Shown one piece after another: positions 9,028-18,737 of a stretch of 64,000 nt of DNA. Numbering within the stretch: position 1 is the first letter of the stretch; each line of letters opens with the position of its first letter. The notes beneath the pieces are model-generated. The model did not search any database and was not told the DNA's origin. It saw only the letters and a program-made list of their open reading frames with translations. The DNA comes from Bacillus aquiflavi (GTDB lineage: Bacteria > Bacillota > Bacilli > Bacillales > Cytobacillaceae). The stretch lies in assembly GCF_019915265.1 (NCBI RefSeq), contig NZ_CP082780.1, forward strand, positions 1,550,001 to 1,614,000, written 5' to 3'. A program made the translations under genes and the position numbers.

Positions 9028-10780
9028 AGCGTGACTTACAATTAAATTATGGGATTTTAGATGACATGATTGGACAGCTTCATATGTATAAGCATGCCCT
9101 TGTAGAAATGAAAGACTCGCTTGATCAAGTTTCCACAGCGATTCAAACGAATCAGGGGAAAAGTGTCGAGGCATGGGATCAAAAGATCAATCGTTCCCAG
9201 GAAAAATCGAAAAATACGAAACACAAATCAACGATCTTTTGTCATTATTCGAAAATTATGTGGCAGACACAACTGTTTACATTTCCCCGATTGCGAGAAA
9301 CGCTATGATGCGTGTCGACCGTAATGATATTTGGATTAATCTCACTCAAATAGAAAGTGGCATCACTAGAAACGTGACGAAAGCATTAAACCGAAGCTTC
9401 GAGACACCCTCTTCCATCTTAAGCTTGTTTGATGATCCAACCGATGCCGAAAAGAAAGCAAGCGAGATAAATAGAAGAAATATGGAAAAGATCCAAGCGA
9501 GCATTAAATCAACTAGAAACAAACTTCAAAACAAAATGGATGATCTGTGGGAACTATACGACATGAAAGTAAAAAAATTTGAAAATGTCGATGATGCGTA
9601 CCATGATCGAGCCGCAAAAATGAAGGGGAAATATACGAACTTCTTTGAGGGAGTAGGAGATGTCGTCGAAAATATAACCGAAGGCGTCACCGATCTCATC
9701 AAGGGACTGGCAAATGGAATCGTCGGGATGGTGACGGGATTGGTCACCGTTGTGGAAGATGCAGGTGTAGTGATATTATCAGGTGTTATTCCTGATGTAA
9801 TCGAACCACCTAAATTAAAAGAAAAGGCAGATCAAACGATTGATACATACACACAGGCTGCGATACAATTTATCCAAGACCCTATTCGTACAGCGGAATC
9901 TGTCGCACAGGTCGTGACCGATTCGGTTGAACAAGAAGGCATCATGTATGCAACTGGTTCTGCCTTGCCGTCTCTCATTCCAAGCACCTTATTAAAAGGA
10001 GTAAAAGGTCTTTCTAGCGTAAAGAGTCCTGGAAAATCACCGAAAGTGAACAACAGTAAACCATACAGCAAAGAATTTATCCAAGAAAAGATCAATGCAG
10101 CAAAAGCGGAATTGGGCAAGGTGAAGGTCCCTGTACTTTATCGAGAGCAACTGTCGACAGGCTATTCTTCTCTGCCGATTGTTGGAATGGGAACAAAGCC
10201 GCTCGGTGAGATTCGTCCGCAAATGTTTTCGGTGAAGAGTAAGGAAGGTAGGGGGACGGGAGAAGCTCTGGGTAATAAGAAAGTAGCAGTAGGTGAAGAA
10301 ATTATTGCTCAAAGGGTACTGAAGGTGGAACTCGATTTAGTACCAAAGCTTACACCATACAAATCTTTAAGTAGGGGTCAACAGAAAAAAATAAAAGAAA
10401 AGATTGAAAATCGTACAGTAACAAAAGAAGAATATAAAAGATATCAATGGGATAAAAGATTTTCAAAAAGAAGAGCTGTAGGGGTTAATGAATTTTGGAA
10501 GCAAGAAAAGAAAAGGATTTTAGATGGAGAACCTCCAACAAGAGATTGGACTAATGAACAGATACAAGAGATTTTAAAAGGAAAAAAACCTCAATATAAT
10601 GGGCAATCAATAATTGGACATCATACTTACAATGCTATGAATTACCCACATATATGTAATAGGGGAGAATTAATTTATCCTGTAACTAGTAGGGAACATT
10701 TAAAGGGGTGGCATGGCGGAAGCTATAGTAAAAATGCACCTGGTAGACCTGTTGATCCAAACTATTTAGAAGAATTTTAA
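9024..10780 (+). pseudogene. LXG polymorphic toxin with C-terminal GHH-type HNH nuclease, single-base frameshift
   Basis: An LXG-family T7SS toxin of about 585 residues once one base is restored. The N-terminal LXG helices start at GTG 9024 (LNYGILDDMIGQLHMYKHAL); the frame breaks in the A-run at 9202-9206 (five A where six would keep frame), after which IEKYETQINDLLSLFENYV continues in the frame ending at 10780. The middle holds a glycine/valine hydrophobic segment (GLANGIVGMVTGLVTVV, near 9705-9755). The last 60 residues (GHHTYNAMNYPH, VTSREHLKGWHGG) match GHH-signature HNH/Endo VII nucleases, predicted to cut DNA of rival cells. Without an indel in the A-run only the N-terminal helices are made. 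A candidate immunity gene follows. Confidence 0.8.
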
Positions 10781-10798
10781 TGGAAAGGAGAATCATAG

Positions 10799-11155
10799 AT
10801 GAGTAAAATGGCAATTAAAATAAGCTCTAATGGTACATTTAGTAAATGTGTAGTACCCTTAAGAAAGTACACTTGTTTAGGAATTGCGGAGATAAAAAAT
10901 AAAATTGAAAACAAAGATTTTTTTGCTAAAACGGATGCAAATGATATTGATGATATGGAAAATTTAAAAGGATTAGTTGATAACTTGTTGAAGTTAGGTG
11001 CAGAAGTGAGAATATTTGATAGTGATGAATATGGTGAAGGGATTTTCGATTATCAAGAAATTTCTTACGACCAATTTATTAATAATATTGACCGATTAAA
11101 AGAAATTATGGAAGAATTACAGGATGACGATGACGCTATGTCTGACGAAGTTTAA
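10799..11155 (+). CDS. Candidate immunity protein for the LXG nuclease
   Basis: A 118-residue strongly acidic cytoplasmic protein ending in a run of Asp/Glu (ELQDDDDAMSDEV). It lies 18 bases after the toxin stop on the same strand with ribosome site GGAAAGGAG. The position directly behind the toxin, small size, acidity (which can mask a basic nuclease surface) and lack of signal peptide all fit a cognate nuclease immunity protein. I do not recognise the family. The toxin frame is broken, so this gene may now protect against kin or neighbours only. Confidence 0.6.
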   Translation: MSKMAIKISSNGTFSKCVVPLRKYTCLGIAEIKNKIENKDFFAKTDANDIDDMENLKGLVDNLLKLGAEVRIFDSDEYGEGIFDYQEISYDQFINNIDRLKEIMEELQDDDDAMSDEV

Positions 11156-11173
11156 AATGAGGAAATAAAATAA

Positions 11174-11511
11174 ATGATATTTTTGTTAAATCACTTTATA
11201 AGTCTATCGTTAAAGAGAACCTTCAACTATACAAAGACTTGTATGAAACAACGAATGTTACTTCTAAAACAGATGATTATTGGAAAAAAGCTATTGGTTT
11301 TTACGATAGTTTAACTGACGAAAAAAAAGATATATTAATTGAACAAACTATGATTGATACTATTTCAAACATGCTAGGAGTAATTGATGGAAGTACACTT
11401 TAAAAGATTGTTCGTTAGAACCTAAATTACTTCTCGATTCTATTGATACGGAAGGAGAACTGCAAGATTCGTTTTTAAGAATTCATAGAAGAAAGAGATA
11501 GTAACAGCTAA
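11174..11511 (+). pseudogene. Second small LXG-locus gene, frameshifted (family unnamed)
   Basis: GAGGAA precedes ATG 11174, but the protein-like frame is offset: NDIFVKSLYKSIVKENLQLY runs from 11173, then NMLGVIDGSTL to a TAA near 11401, continuing in another frame (DSIDTEGELQDSFL) and a third (EFIEERDSNS) to TAA 11509-11511. With about three single-base shifts repaired it gives roughly 110 residues. I recall similar small proteins (YWKKA, TISNMLGVIDG, GELQDSFLEF) at polymorphic-toxin loci, but cannot name the family with certainty. Probably an orphan immunity-type gene in decay. Confidence 0.55.
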
Positions 11512-11583
11512 TTGGATTTTTTATTATAGAGGTCTTCATAAAGAGCGCAGTTAAAATATATAAATAGTTTGAATGAATTCGAT

Positions 11584-11619
11584 AACCTTGATTGGCTAAA
11601 TGCCTTCCAAGGTTTTTTT
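11584..11619 (+). terminator. Terminator closing the LXG operon
   Basis: AACCTTG (11584-11590) pairs with CAAGGTT (11608-11614) with a smaller GGC/GCC stem inside, followed by seven T. Confidence 0.85.
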
Positions 11620-11760
11620 AAAAATTTATATTAAATCATATTCGAGTGAGAAAATAAGAGAATGATATGTTTATACTGGTACCAAATTGTTCACTCCCCG
11701 TATGGGCTAATGTTAGAGTGTGAATTGTAAGCCCGAATTCAAACAACGCATATAAAATAG

Positions 11761-11808
11761 AAGCACCTCCTGGTACGATAAGCGTATCTATTAAAAAAGG
11801 AGGTGCTT
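11761..11808 (+). promoter_or_regulatory. Hairpin sequestering the tnpA ribosome site
   Basis: AAGCACCTCC (11761-11770) is a perfect complement of GGAGGTGCTT (11799-11808), which contains the tnpA Shine-Dalgarno GGAGGTG. A transcript entering from outside the element would fold and hide the site; a transcript starting inside the loop would not. Confidence 0.7.
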
Positions 11809-11813
11809 TTCAA

Positions 11814-12008
11814 ATGCCACAACAAAAATTGACTATTGTCCCCGTTACATTACATACCGAAAACAATAATTCTTCTAGTTCAGTTCCAGCTGAGCTTTCC
11901 TCAAAACCTGCTTGCATGATTAAAACAGCAGCTGCGGAAATTGCCTTCTTCAACGGCGTAGAGGAGCACGTCATCCAAGCAATCATGAGGGAGTTGAAAC
12001 ATTGGTGA
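11814..12008 (+). CDS. tnpA: IS66 accessory protein TnpA
   Basis: A 64-residue protein at the first position of the IS66 cassette. IS66 TnpA is normally a longer, DNA-binding helper; this one is short and low in complexity at the start (NNNSSSSVPAELSS), so it may be a minimal variant. Only the tail FFNGVEEHVIQAIMREL resembles family members. Ribosome site GGAGGTG sits eight bases upstream, inside a hairpin stem. The end overlaps tnpB. Confidence 0.65.
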   Translation: MPQQKLTIVPVTLHTENNNSSSSVPAELSSKPACMIKTAAAEIAFFNGVEEHVIQAIMRELKHW

Positions 12009-12358
12009 AACATGATTATACGGATGTGAAAAATATCTATATTATCTGTGGGAAAACGGATATGCGGAAGGGGATTGACGGATTGGCTACTCTAATTCAA
12101 GATTCTTTTGAATTAGACCCCTATGGCGACTCTATATTCTTATTTGCCGGATGGAAGAAAGATAGATATAAATGTCTGTATTTCGATGGGGATGGCTTCG
12201 CCATGCTCTATAAACGACTGGACAATGGTAAGCTACAATGGCCTAAAGATGAACAAGCAGTTCGTAATCTATCTCAGAAGGAGCTCAGGTGGTTGCTTGA
12301 GGGGTTATCCATTCAGCAGCCAAAGGCCATTCAACCATCGCCAAAAGGCACGTTCTGA
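12005..12358 (+). CDS. tnpB: IS66 accessory protein TnpB
   Basis: The classic IS66 Orf2 of about 117 residues: IYIICGKTDMRKGIDGL, then the SIFLFAG...KDRYKCLYFDGDGF core, and YKRLDNGKLQWP. It is required for IS66 transposition but its chemistry is unknown. The start overlaps the tnpA stop (TTG 12002 or GTG 12005), implying coupling. Intact. Confidence 0.9.
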   Translation: MKHDYTDVKNIYIICGKTDMRKGIDGLATLIQDSFELDPYGDSIFLFAGWKKDRYKCLYFDGDGFAMLYKRLDNGKLQWPKDEQAVRNLSQKELRWLLEGLSIQQPKAIQPSPKGTF

Positions 12359-12431
12359 ACTTTTTCTACCTATTTTTCCTTTATTTCAAGGTTTAAAATG
12401 ATTATAATAGGAGTACGAAAATGGACGAAAA

Positions 12432-14007
12432 GTGGTGAACATTGTGGGAAAAGACTCTTCTTCAAAGGACAAATTAATTCAATTACTCGAAGAACAATTG
12501 GCTCATTCGAACCAGCAAAATAAAGAATTAATGAAGAAGATTGATTCTCTATCACAGCAAGTTCGCCAGCTAACAAAAGCTTTATATGGTTCTAAAACGG
12601 AGAAATCTAAATACAATGCGCCAGACGGGCAAGCCTCTTTATTTGATGATGACTCGTCTTTTAGCGATTCTGAGCACACAGAAGAACAAAGCCAACAGAC
12701 GATTTCTTATACTGTTGTACGAAAAGTTCAAAAAAGAAAAAAAGAAACGATTCATTACATGATGACATTGAAGTAGATGACATTCATCATCATCCAGAAA
12801 ATACAATCTGTGAGTGTTGCCAAGGGCAAATGATTGAGATCGGCAGCACAATCGTACGTGAAGAGGCAGAATTCATTCCAGCAAGGATGAAGAAAATTCA
12901 ACACATTGAACATGCTTATGGGTGTACAAAATGTAAGGGGGATTCATCCCAACCAGCGCAAATAAAACGTGGGAAAGCACCACAACCAGTTATTCAACGC
13001 AGTATTACTAGTCCCAGTGTACTTGCCAAAGTTATCTATGATAAATTTGTGCAGTACTTACCCCTTCACCGTCAGGTGAAGGAATGGGTTCGTTATGGAC
13101 TGGATACGAATGACAAAAACCTTTCCAATTGGGTCATTCGTGTAGCAGGTGATTGGCTACTTCCTATCTATGAACGAATGAAAACGATCATGATGGCAAA
13201 AATCCGTTTTACATATTGATGAAACGTATGCAAAAATTATTAATCGTTCTGACGGTAAACCGGGTCAAGCCAATGCCTATAACTGGGTCTACCGAAGTAT
13301 ACCTTGCCAGGGGCCAACGATAGTTCTATTTCAAAGTTCATTATCACGTGCACGTTCAGTTCTTGAAAGTTTTATTGAAGATTATTCAGGAACGATTATC
13401 TGTGATGGTTATTCTGCATATGACAAAATTGAAGGAATCAGCTTTGCGAATTGTTGGGCTCATGTTCGGCGTTATTGGCTGAAAGCAGACAGCAAAAATG
13501 GCCGAATTGGTGTGAAGTATTGCGATGATTTGTATCGGCTCGAGAGGAAGTTTAAACATTTGTCCCCGAGTAAACGTAGAAAAAAACGCAAAAAGTTTTC
13601 AAAGCCAATAGTGGAGGAATTCCTTAACTGGGTTGAAACATCGCCATTCTTCGGAAAAAATGCCCTTGCGAAGGCGGCAGAATATACACTTAATAGAGCT
13701 GATGGATTAAAGGCATTCTTATATGATGGCCGGATTGAAATTGATAATAATCCCGCGGAAAATGCCATCCGACCCAATGTCATTGGAAGAAAAAATTGGC
13801 TATTTTCGGTCAGCGAAGCTGGGGCAAAAGCCAACGCCATTTGTTTGAGTATCGCAGAAAACAGCCAAAAGTAACGGCATCGATTTCTACGAATATATAA
13901 AAAAGCTTTTGACCGATCTACCAAATTGTAGTATCCATCAAAACCCTGAAATTTTAGATCTATATATGCCATGGTCGAAAATGATCAAGGCAGAATGTAG
14001 TAAATAA
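12432..14007 (+). pseudogene. tnpC: IS66 transposase TnpC, multiply frameshifted
   Basis: A DDE transposase in at least four frame segments. An N-terminal Gln-rich coiled coil (LLEEQLAHSNQQNKELMKK) leads to a shift in the A-rich tract near 12735-12750; then the zinc-finger-like region (CECCQG, CTKC) and leucine-rich part; another shift near 13200-13206 before LHIDETYAKI (first Asp); DGYSAYDKI (second Asp); and DNNPAENAIRP with the catalytic Glu near 13745-13770. A last shift near 13865 precedes the normal C-terminus ending at TAA 14005-14007. Repaired length would be about 525 residues. The element cannot move by itself as written. Confidence 0.88.
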
Positions 14008-14437
14008 ATGAAATTAGCCGTATTTTGACCAAAAAGATCATGAAATACGGTTAATTGTCATGCGCACCAGAAGGTGCGCATATTTTTATAGTTCGGGCTT
14101 ACGATGAATGAGCCCCTTTCGCCTGAAAACCTCATAAATGCAAAAATCTTACTACATAAATATTTATATCGTGAATGGGAAATGATAGTCAGCTTTTTTT
14201 CTTGTTCGCTGAATATCCATTTTTCACTTATTGAGTAACTTTGAACCGAATAAATCGCTTTTTGTTATCTCTGAAATTTTTCCTTCGATCATGGTAATTA
14301 GTAAAGGAAGTATGGTTTTATACTTTCCTTTCTCAAAAATTTAAAGATTTATTACAATTAAATCAACAAAAAATCGATAATGAATTTTTACATTACTATG
14401 AACAAGACTTAAAAAAATTATTTTGCCACAAAATCTG

Positions 14438-14638
14438 TTAGTTTAAAAAATGAACATCCATTTCTCCTGTTAAAGTCCAACCATATTGTAAATTGCGTTC
14501 AATGATAGTTTCAATCTTTTCATAATCAATGTTTTGTAATTTAATCTGTTGAACCTCAAAATTTTCATAGCTTCTTGAATGTTTTTAACGCTGTATTTCT
14601 TCGCTTAATTGTTCTGTTATATTTTTTAAAAAGCTCAT
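14438..14638 (-). pseudogene. Small hypothetical gene with in-frame stop
   Basis: The minus-strand frame begins at ATG (14638-14636): MSFLKNITEQLSEEIQR, then TAA at 14587-14585, then KHSRSYENFEVQQIKLQNID and a well-formed end GWTLTGEMDVHFLN with stop at 14440-14438. Composition and the clean frame on both sides of one stop suggest a recently killed small gene. Family unknown. Confidence 0.4.
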
Positions 14639-14950
14639 TTAATCCTTCATATGGATTCATACAAAATTATATCCCTAATACTCCTTGAGAAAACAATGAT
14701 GCTATTTAAAATATTTTCCTAAGATACTATGGAATTTTCGACAGTTTTCAAAAAAATAATAGAAAGCACATTCGATCATAGATTGACAACGAAACGTTCA
14801 GCTCTATAAAAAGACCTAATGTTACTCACAGAATAAATACTTTCTTCCGATAAAAATGTTATTTGTGATGATGACTAGATATTTCCGTCTATGACTTTTT
14901 CATTGTTTTAGGTGAAATCACCTATTTTGTCAAACTTAGTCATAAAAATT

Positions 14951-14959
14951 TGCTATAAT
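14951..14959 (+). promoter_or_regulatory. Extended -10 promoter of the effector operon
   Basis: TGCTATAAT carries a perfect TATAAT (14954-14959) with an upstream TG. A TTGTCA lies 21 bases before the -10, too far to be a good -35, so the extended -10 probably carries recognition. It is placed about 55 bases before the next gene. Confidence 0.6.
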
Positions 14960-15013
14960 TTCGACAAAAGGTGAAAATAATCAAATCTTGAAAGATTTTG
15001 TAAAGATAGAAAG

Positions 15014-15340
15014 GTGATTGCTTATGTTTTTTTCGAAAAAAAAAAATATCTTCCTATAGGAAGTGTTGTTGGCTTACAAAAGGATGCAAGACGTCTATTA
15101 GTAGTTGGAAGACAATTATATTCTGAAACAAATCAGATCATAAGAGATTATGCAGCTGTAGAATATCCGAATGGGTTTATCGATGCAAAAGAGAAATTTA
15201 TTATGTTTAATCATGCGGATATCGCAGTTGTCTATCATTACGGTTATGTCGATGAAAAGGAAATGCAATTAGAAACATTAATAATCGAGGCAGAGAGTAC
15301 GGATAACAGAGGTGCGGATGATGGGGATTTTTCAGTTTAA
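15014..15340 (+). CDS. DUF4176-like T7SS-locus protein
   Basis: A protein of about 108 residues with the DUF4176 pattern: KYLPIGSVVGL near the start, RRLLVVGRQL, then YPNGFIDA and MFNHADI. This family is found in LXG/T7SS gene clusters; its function is unknown to me. The reading frame is open from GTG 15014, but the best start by ribosome spacing is ATG 15024 behind AGGTGA, which is out of frame because of an 11-A tract at 15036-15046 (12 or 9 A would join it). The N-terminus is therefore either GTG-initiated or subject to slippage. It overlaps the next gene. Confidence 0.65.
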   Translation: MIAYVFFEKKKYLPIGSVVGLQKDARRLLVVGRQLYSETNQIIRDYAAVEYPNGFIDAKEKFIMFNHADIAVVYHYGYVDEKEMQLETLIIEAESTDNRGADDGDFSV

Positions 15341-15968
15341 TAAAGAATTGAGAGATCATATTTCTCATGTAACTGTAAGGTTGGAAAGTTTGTTTCAGAC
15401 AGTATTCGAACAGATGGTTTATTTTCGGAAAGAGCTTGATCGACATACTGGAACAGCAGCACAGGCTCTTCAACAGAAGATGGATGATCAGATTCATTAC
15501 TTTAGCGAGGCGTCATTCGGATTAATGCTATTTGTTGATACTGTCAAAAGCTTTATAGCTGGTATAAATACGACTGATGAGGGTATTAATGGGTGTGCGC
15601 CCCCGATCGCAACAAGAGCGGAACGTCAATATACGTATTCAGCAGGAAGAGTTGAAGCAGAAATTAAATTAGATCCAACGGCGCTGGAACAGGCAACAAG
15701 CACGTTCCACTCTAACCTTGCTGGTTTTGAGGAGATATTGACAGTTTTTCATTCACTCTTAAATCATATTATCGTTAGCACTGACTTCCCATGGGGTGAT
15801 GTAACAGAGGTTTGGCCAGAGGCGCAGAATAAAATCCAATTTGTAATAAATGAATTTAAAGAACGTGTCACACAATTGATTGGAGATTCCGAAAATCTTG
15901 TCAAAGAATTAAAGCGTGTAGATCACCTACTCTCAAATCAAATGCAGCGTGTAAAGAAGGGGGATTGA
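15321..15968 (+). CDS. T7SS-locus helical protein (LXG-like partner)
   Basis: About 215 residues, almost entirely helical, with no signal peptide. The first half (LRDHISHVTVRLESLFQTVF, then LDRHTGTAAQALQQK) resembles the helical N-terminal domains of LXG/WXG-type exported proteins; the second half is also helical (NKIQFVINEFKERVTQLIG, LVKELKRVDHLLSNQ). The start is chosen at ATG 15321 after AGAGGTG; ATG 15318 and GTG 15312 are alternatives. It overlaps the DUF4176 gene and the effector gene, so the three are coupled. Likely a chaperone or co-exported partner of the effector; function inferred from context. Confidence 0.55.
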   Translation: MGIFQFNKELRDHISHVTVRLESLFQTVFEQMVYFRKELDRHTGTAAQALQQKMDDQIHYFSEASFGLMLFVDTVKSFIAGINTTDEGINGCAPPIATRAERQYTYSAGRVEAEIKLDPTALEQATSTFHSNLAGFEEILTVFHSLLNHIIVSTDFPWGDVTEVWPEAQNKIQFVINEFKERVTQLIGDSENLVKELKRVDHLLSNQMQRVKKGD

Positions 15969-15973
15969 TAAGG

Positions 15974-17377
15974 ATGGCAAGGGAGCAGATCGTGAAGCAA
16001 ATTCTCAATAAGCATCAAGTCGAAGCAAATGAAATCATCACCGAAACCGGTTCGAATTTACTTAAACAAGCATTCGCGAAAAAATGGAACAAACTTAATC
16101 ACACAAGCTTAACAGCCAATGCAAACAAAGATACGATTACTTTCGATGCAGAAGAGATAAAAGGGAAGATTAATAGTTGGATTGAACATTTAGAAGATTG
16201 TCGGGATGACGTAATAAAAAAATATATGAAAGTTGACGTCCCCTTCGAGGAAAGAAATAAAATGTCATTTATGATAGATGATATAGACTACATTCAACAA
16301 GTATATCGAGAACTAAAAGCCGAAGTAGATGAAGTGGAAATGGAGTTTGAAAATACAGTCCGTGTATACCGCTCACCTTTGCGCCAAGCATTAAATGACA
16401 TTACACGATTATACAACTCAGTAAACAATGTAAAAGGCGACTTTTCTGGCTTTAAAAATGTGTCAGTCTATGTGCATGGGATCGAATCGAATGGAAAGCA
16501 ATTTCTTGAAAGTGCTAAGAAAGCGGCTCAACCAGGCGATGTAATTATGCGTGAAATGAGGAAAGGAAAGAATGAATATTTTGTAGTTAAAAAAGGTGGA
16601 GGAATAAATAAAGTAGAGGGATTTTATAAATTAAAATTAGAAACAGAATTTAAAAATAAAGAAGGACGCCTCCACATCGTTTACGATACTGACTGAACAT
16701 AAAAACGAACACCGTCAAGAAACGAGTGACGATGTAGCGAAAAGATTGACGGAAATGGGATTAGTGAACGAAGCGACAAAGATTGATTTGTTTGCCCATA
16801 GTTATGGTGGGCGAAGGTTTTTCCAATTTGCGATGGACTACCCTGATCAAGTGCGAAGCATAACGACAATTGGGACACCGTACGATAAAAATACGATGGG
16901 CAAGCTCGGGAATAACGTTCCTATTTTACGCTGGAAATGGGTACAGAAATTAGTTGATAAAGAGCCAACTCAATATAGTGGATATGTAGATCCAAATCCA
17001 GAAAATAGACGAGTAGATAAAGGAATCGAACATAGTAATGTTTATACTGATATGACGAGCGAAGCGTTAAGCGAGGAGATGACTTATTTGAAAGCGGCAA
17101 ATCCAGAAGTGTATCGAAAACTGGAAGAAATGGATATAACTGCGGTAGCGGGCTATGATTTAGCAGGTTGGCTTGGAACTAAATCATCACACAAGATGGT
17201 GCTGTCTCAATACAAAGTCAACAAGCGGAATCGTTAGGAGCGTTAATTGATCAGCGTTTATCATATAAAGTGGATGGAGGAGCGTTTCGCCCCACGAAGC
17301 CGCCTCATATTTATGAAATAAAGAATGAGGAGTTTATCGAGTTAATTAAAAAAGTAAATAAAACACAACAAGAGTAA
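15974..17377 (+). pseudogene. T7SS effector copy A: helical N-terminus plus alpha/beta-hydrolase, hydrolase frame disrupted
   Basis: The N-terminal 170 residues are helical (LKAEVDEVEMEFENTVRVYR, then LNDITRLYNSVNNVKGDFSG), as in exported T7SS toxins. A hydrolase domain begins at YVHGIESNG. Compared with copy B, a 4-base duplication (ACTG, near 16687-16695) throws out the frame and a 2-base duplication (CA, near 17187-17190) restores it, so the segment with the Ser nucleophile (AHSYGG, from about 16797) is read in the wrong frame. The end KVNKTQQE stops at 17375-17377. It has an intact N-terminus but a dead catalytic core, complementary to copy B. Ribosome site is the G-run at 15959-15963. 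Confidence 0.7.
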
Positions 17378-17394
17378 GCAAAGGGGTGAAAAGG

Positions 17395-18529
17395 TTGAGA
17401 AAAAAAAGCTGTCGTCATTTGCATGTTGTTTATTTCTTCACTCCTACTTATTGGCTGTGGAAATAAAGTCATATATGTGAAGGGCTTTCCAACAAAGGAT
17501 AGCCCAGCGTTGTCTGAATTTTTAAGGGGTATGATGCCAGGAAGCGGATATAATTTTTTGTATGATGTTAACGGGGTTCATGTGTGTATATAAAAAGAAA
17601 TAGGAATGAAGATTATAAAGAAGTTTCTTTTCATTACAATAAGGAAGACGAATTAAAAACATTTTATGAACCGTTATTTTATACAAAAAGATGTAGAGAA
17701 AACCTTTAATAATTTATGGGGAAATGATGAATTAACAGATAAAATAGAACAACAAATCGCGAATAAGGATGAATTTAACCTCCCAACATTAAAGTTAGAA
17801 GAGAAAAATCAATTGTACGTTAAAACAAGACAGAAAGAAACAATATTAGATTTACCTCAGCTTATGGAAAAATTTAAACTTAAGCCAGATGATGAGTTAG
17901 TTTTTAATCTGTATAATGTGAATGATGATCATTTCGTTCTTGAAATAGACAAAGAGGAATTAAACAATTATATAGCCCTTTTTATTAAACAAGATTTATC
18001 GCGTATCGTACCGACAAGTACCGATCCAGAGGCATTTAATAAAACGTTAGCTAGCGGAGAACTTGATGAATTTCATGATTTATTTTCTAATGTAAAAAGT
18101 GATCATAGGTTTAAAAAAACATTCATCTATCGCTTCGTATATGACAGAAAAGATAAGCAGCTAAAAGAAATTGGTGAAGAAGATTATTTAAGTGAAGATG
18201 GCAAATATGTGTATATTAATGGGCTAGAAGATCCTTTATCCGACGGCGTTCAACGGATTCAAACAATTGAAAACTATATGGCTGGTAACGACACGTACGA
18301 AGCGGAATTCAAAATTAGTTTTAAAAAAATCGCAAAAGAAGCGGGCATTAAAAGTGCTGCAGGTGTAGGAATAGCTAAAATTGTTTATTTTAATAAAGAT
18401 TATATTATTTTAGGCTTACATTATCATGCCCCTATCGTTGGCGATGCCGGTTCAACTAACGTTATCATTGATTTGCAGGGGGATAAAAAGAATCCGACAG
18501 CTTATGTCGTTGATTTAGATTGGTTTTAA
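17395..18529 (+). pseudogene. Lipoprotein copy A (candidate immunity), frameshifted
   Basis: The same family as the intact lipoprotein at 21337-22482. The signal-peptide region is out of frame because the A-run after TTG-AGA has eight A where copy C has seven; further shifts occur near 17583-17590 and at the A-run near 17682-17687. From 17690 on the mature part is in frame to the end (DVEKTFNNLWGNDELTDKIE ... VVDLDWF). It lies 17 bases after effector copy A. Its conserved C-terminal half differs from the other copies at only scattered sites. Confidence 0.75.
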
Positions 18530-18551
18530 AGTTAAGGAGGAGTGTATTGGG

Positions 18552-18704
18552 GTGAAACAAAAAAGATTACGATTGATGATCTGTATTTTGTTACTTGCTT
18601 GTACGCTCCTCTTTTTTTATCGCTATGATACTAGTAAAGTCACATATGTAAAGGGCTTTCCAACAAAGGATAGCCCAGCGTTGTCTGAATTTTTAGGAGA
18701 CTAA
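18552..18704 (+). pseudogene. Lipoprotein stub B (N-terminal fragment)
   Basis: GTG 18552 behind AAGGAGGAGTG opens a 50-residue frame with a lipoprotein signal (LRLMICILLLAC, the Cys after Leu-Leu-Ala) and the family start KGFPTKDSPALSEFL, ending at TAA 18702-18704. Beyond this the DNA jumps into effector sequence. It is the head of a lipoprotein gene whose body was replaced by recombination. The signal peptide differs from those of copies C and D. Confidence 0.7.
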
Positions 18705-18737
18705 ACCAACAAAGTAAGACCACACCATTTGCTAAAA

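Larger units (their letters stand above)
11727..14102 (+). mobile_element. IS66-family insertion sequence (2376 bp), decayed
   Basis: The ends are inverted repeats GTAAGCCCGAA (11727-11737) and TTCGGGCTTAC (14092-14102); beginning with GTAA is typical of IS66. Inside are tnpA, tnpB and a frameshifted tnpC in the usual order. The 8 bases outside each end (11719-11726 and 14103-14110) share TGAAT but are not identical, so the expected 8-bp target duplication is at best degenerate. Hairpins lie just inside both ends: one over the tnpA ribosome site (11761-11808) and one terminator-like (14060-14088). Confidence 0.9.
14110..15012. other. Degraded gap after IS66 with gene fragments on both strands
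   Basis: No intact gene. On the plus strand, about 14325-14442 reads QKFKDLLQLNQQKIDNEFLH then YYEQDLKKLF to a stop and looks like a gene tail without a start. On the minus strand there is a broken 66-codon gene (14438-14638). The right end carries the promoter of the next operon. Confidence 0.45.

Noticed and set aside
13472-13972. A 166-residue minus-strand open frame
   Set aside because: It is antisense to the conserved catalytic region of IS66 TnpC and explained by its codon bias.
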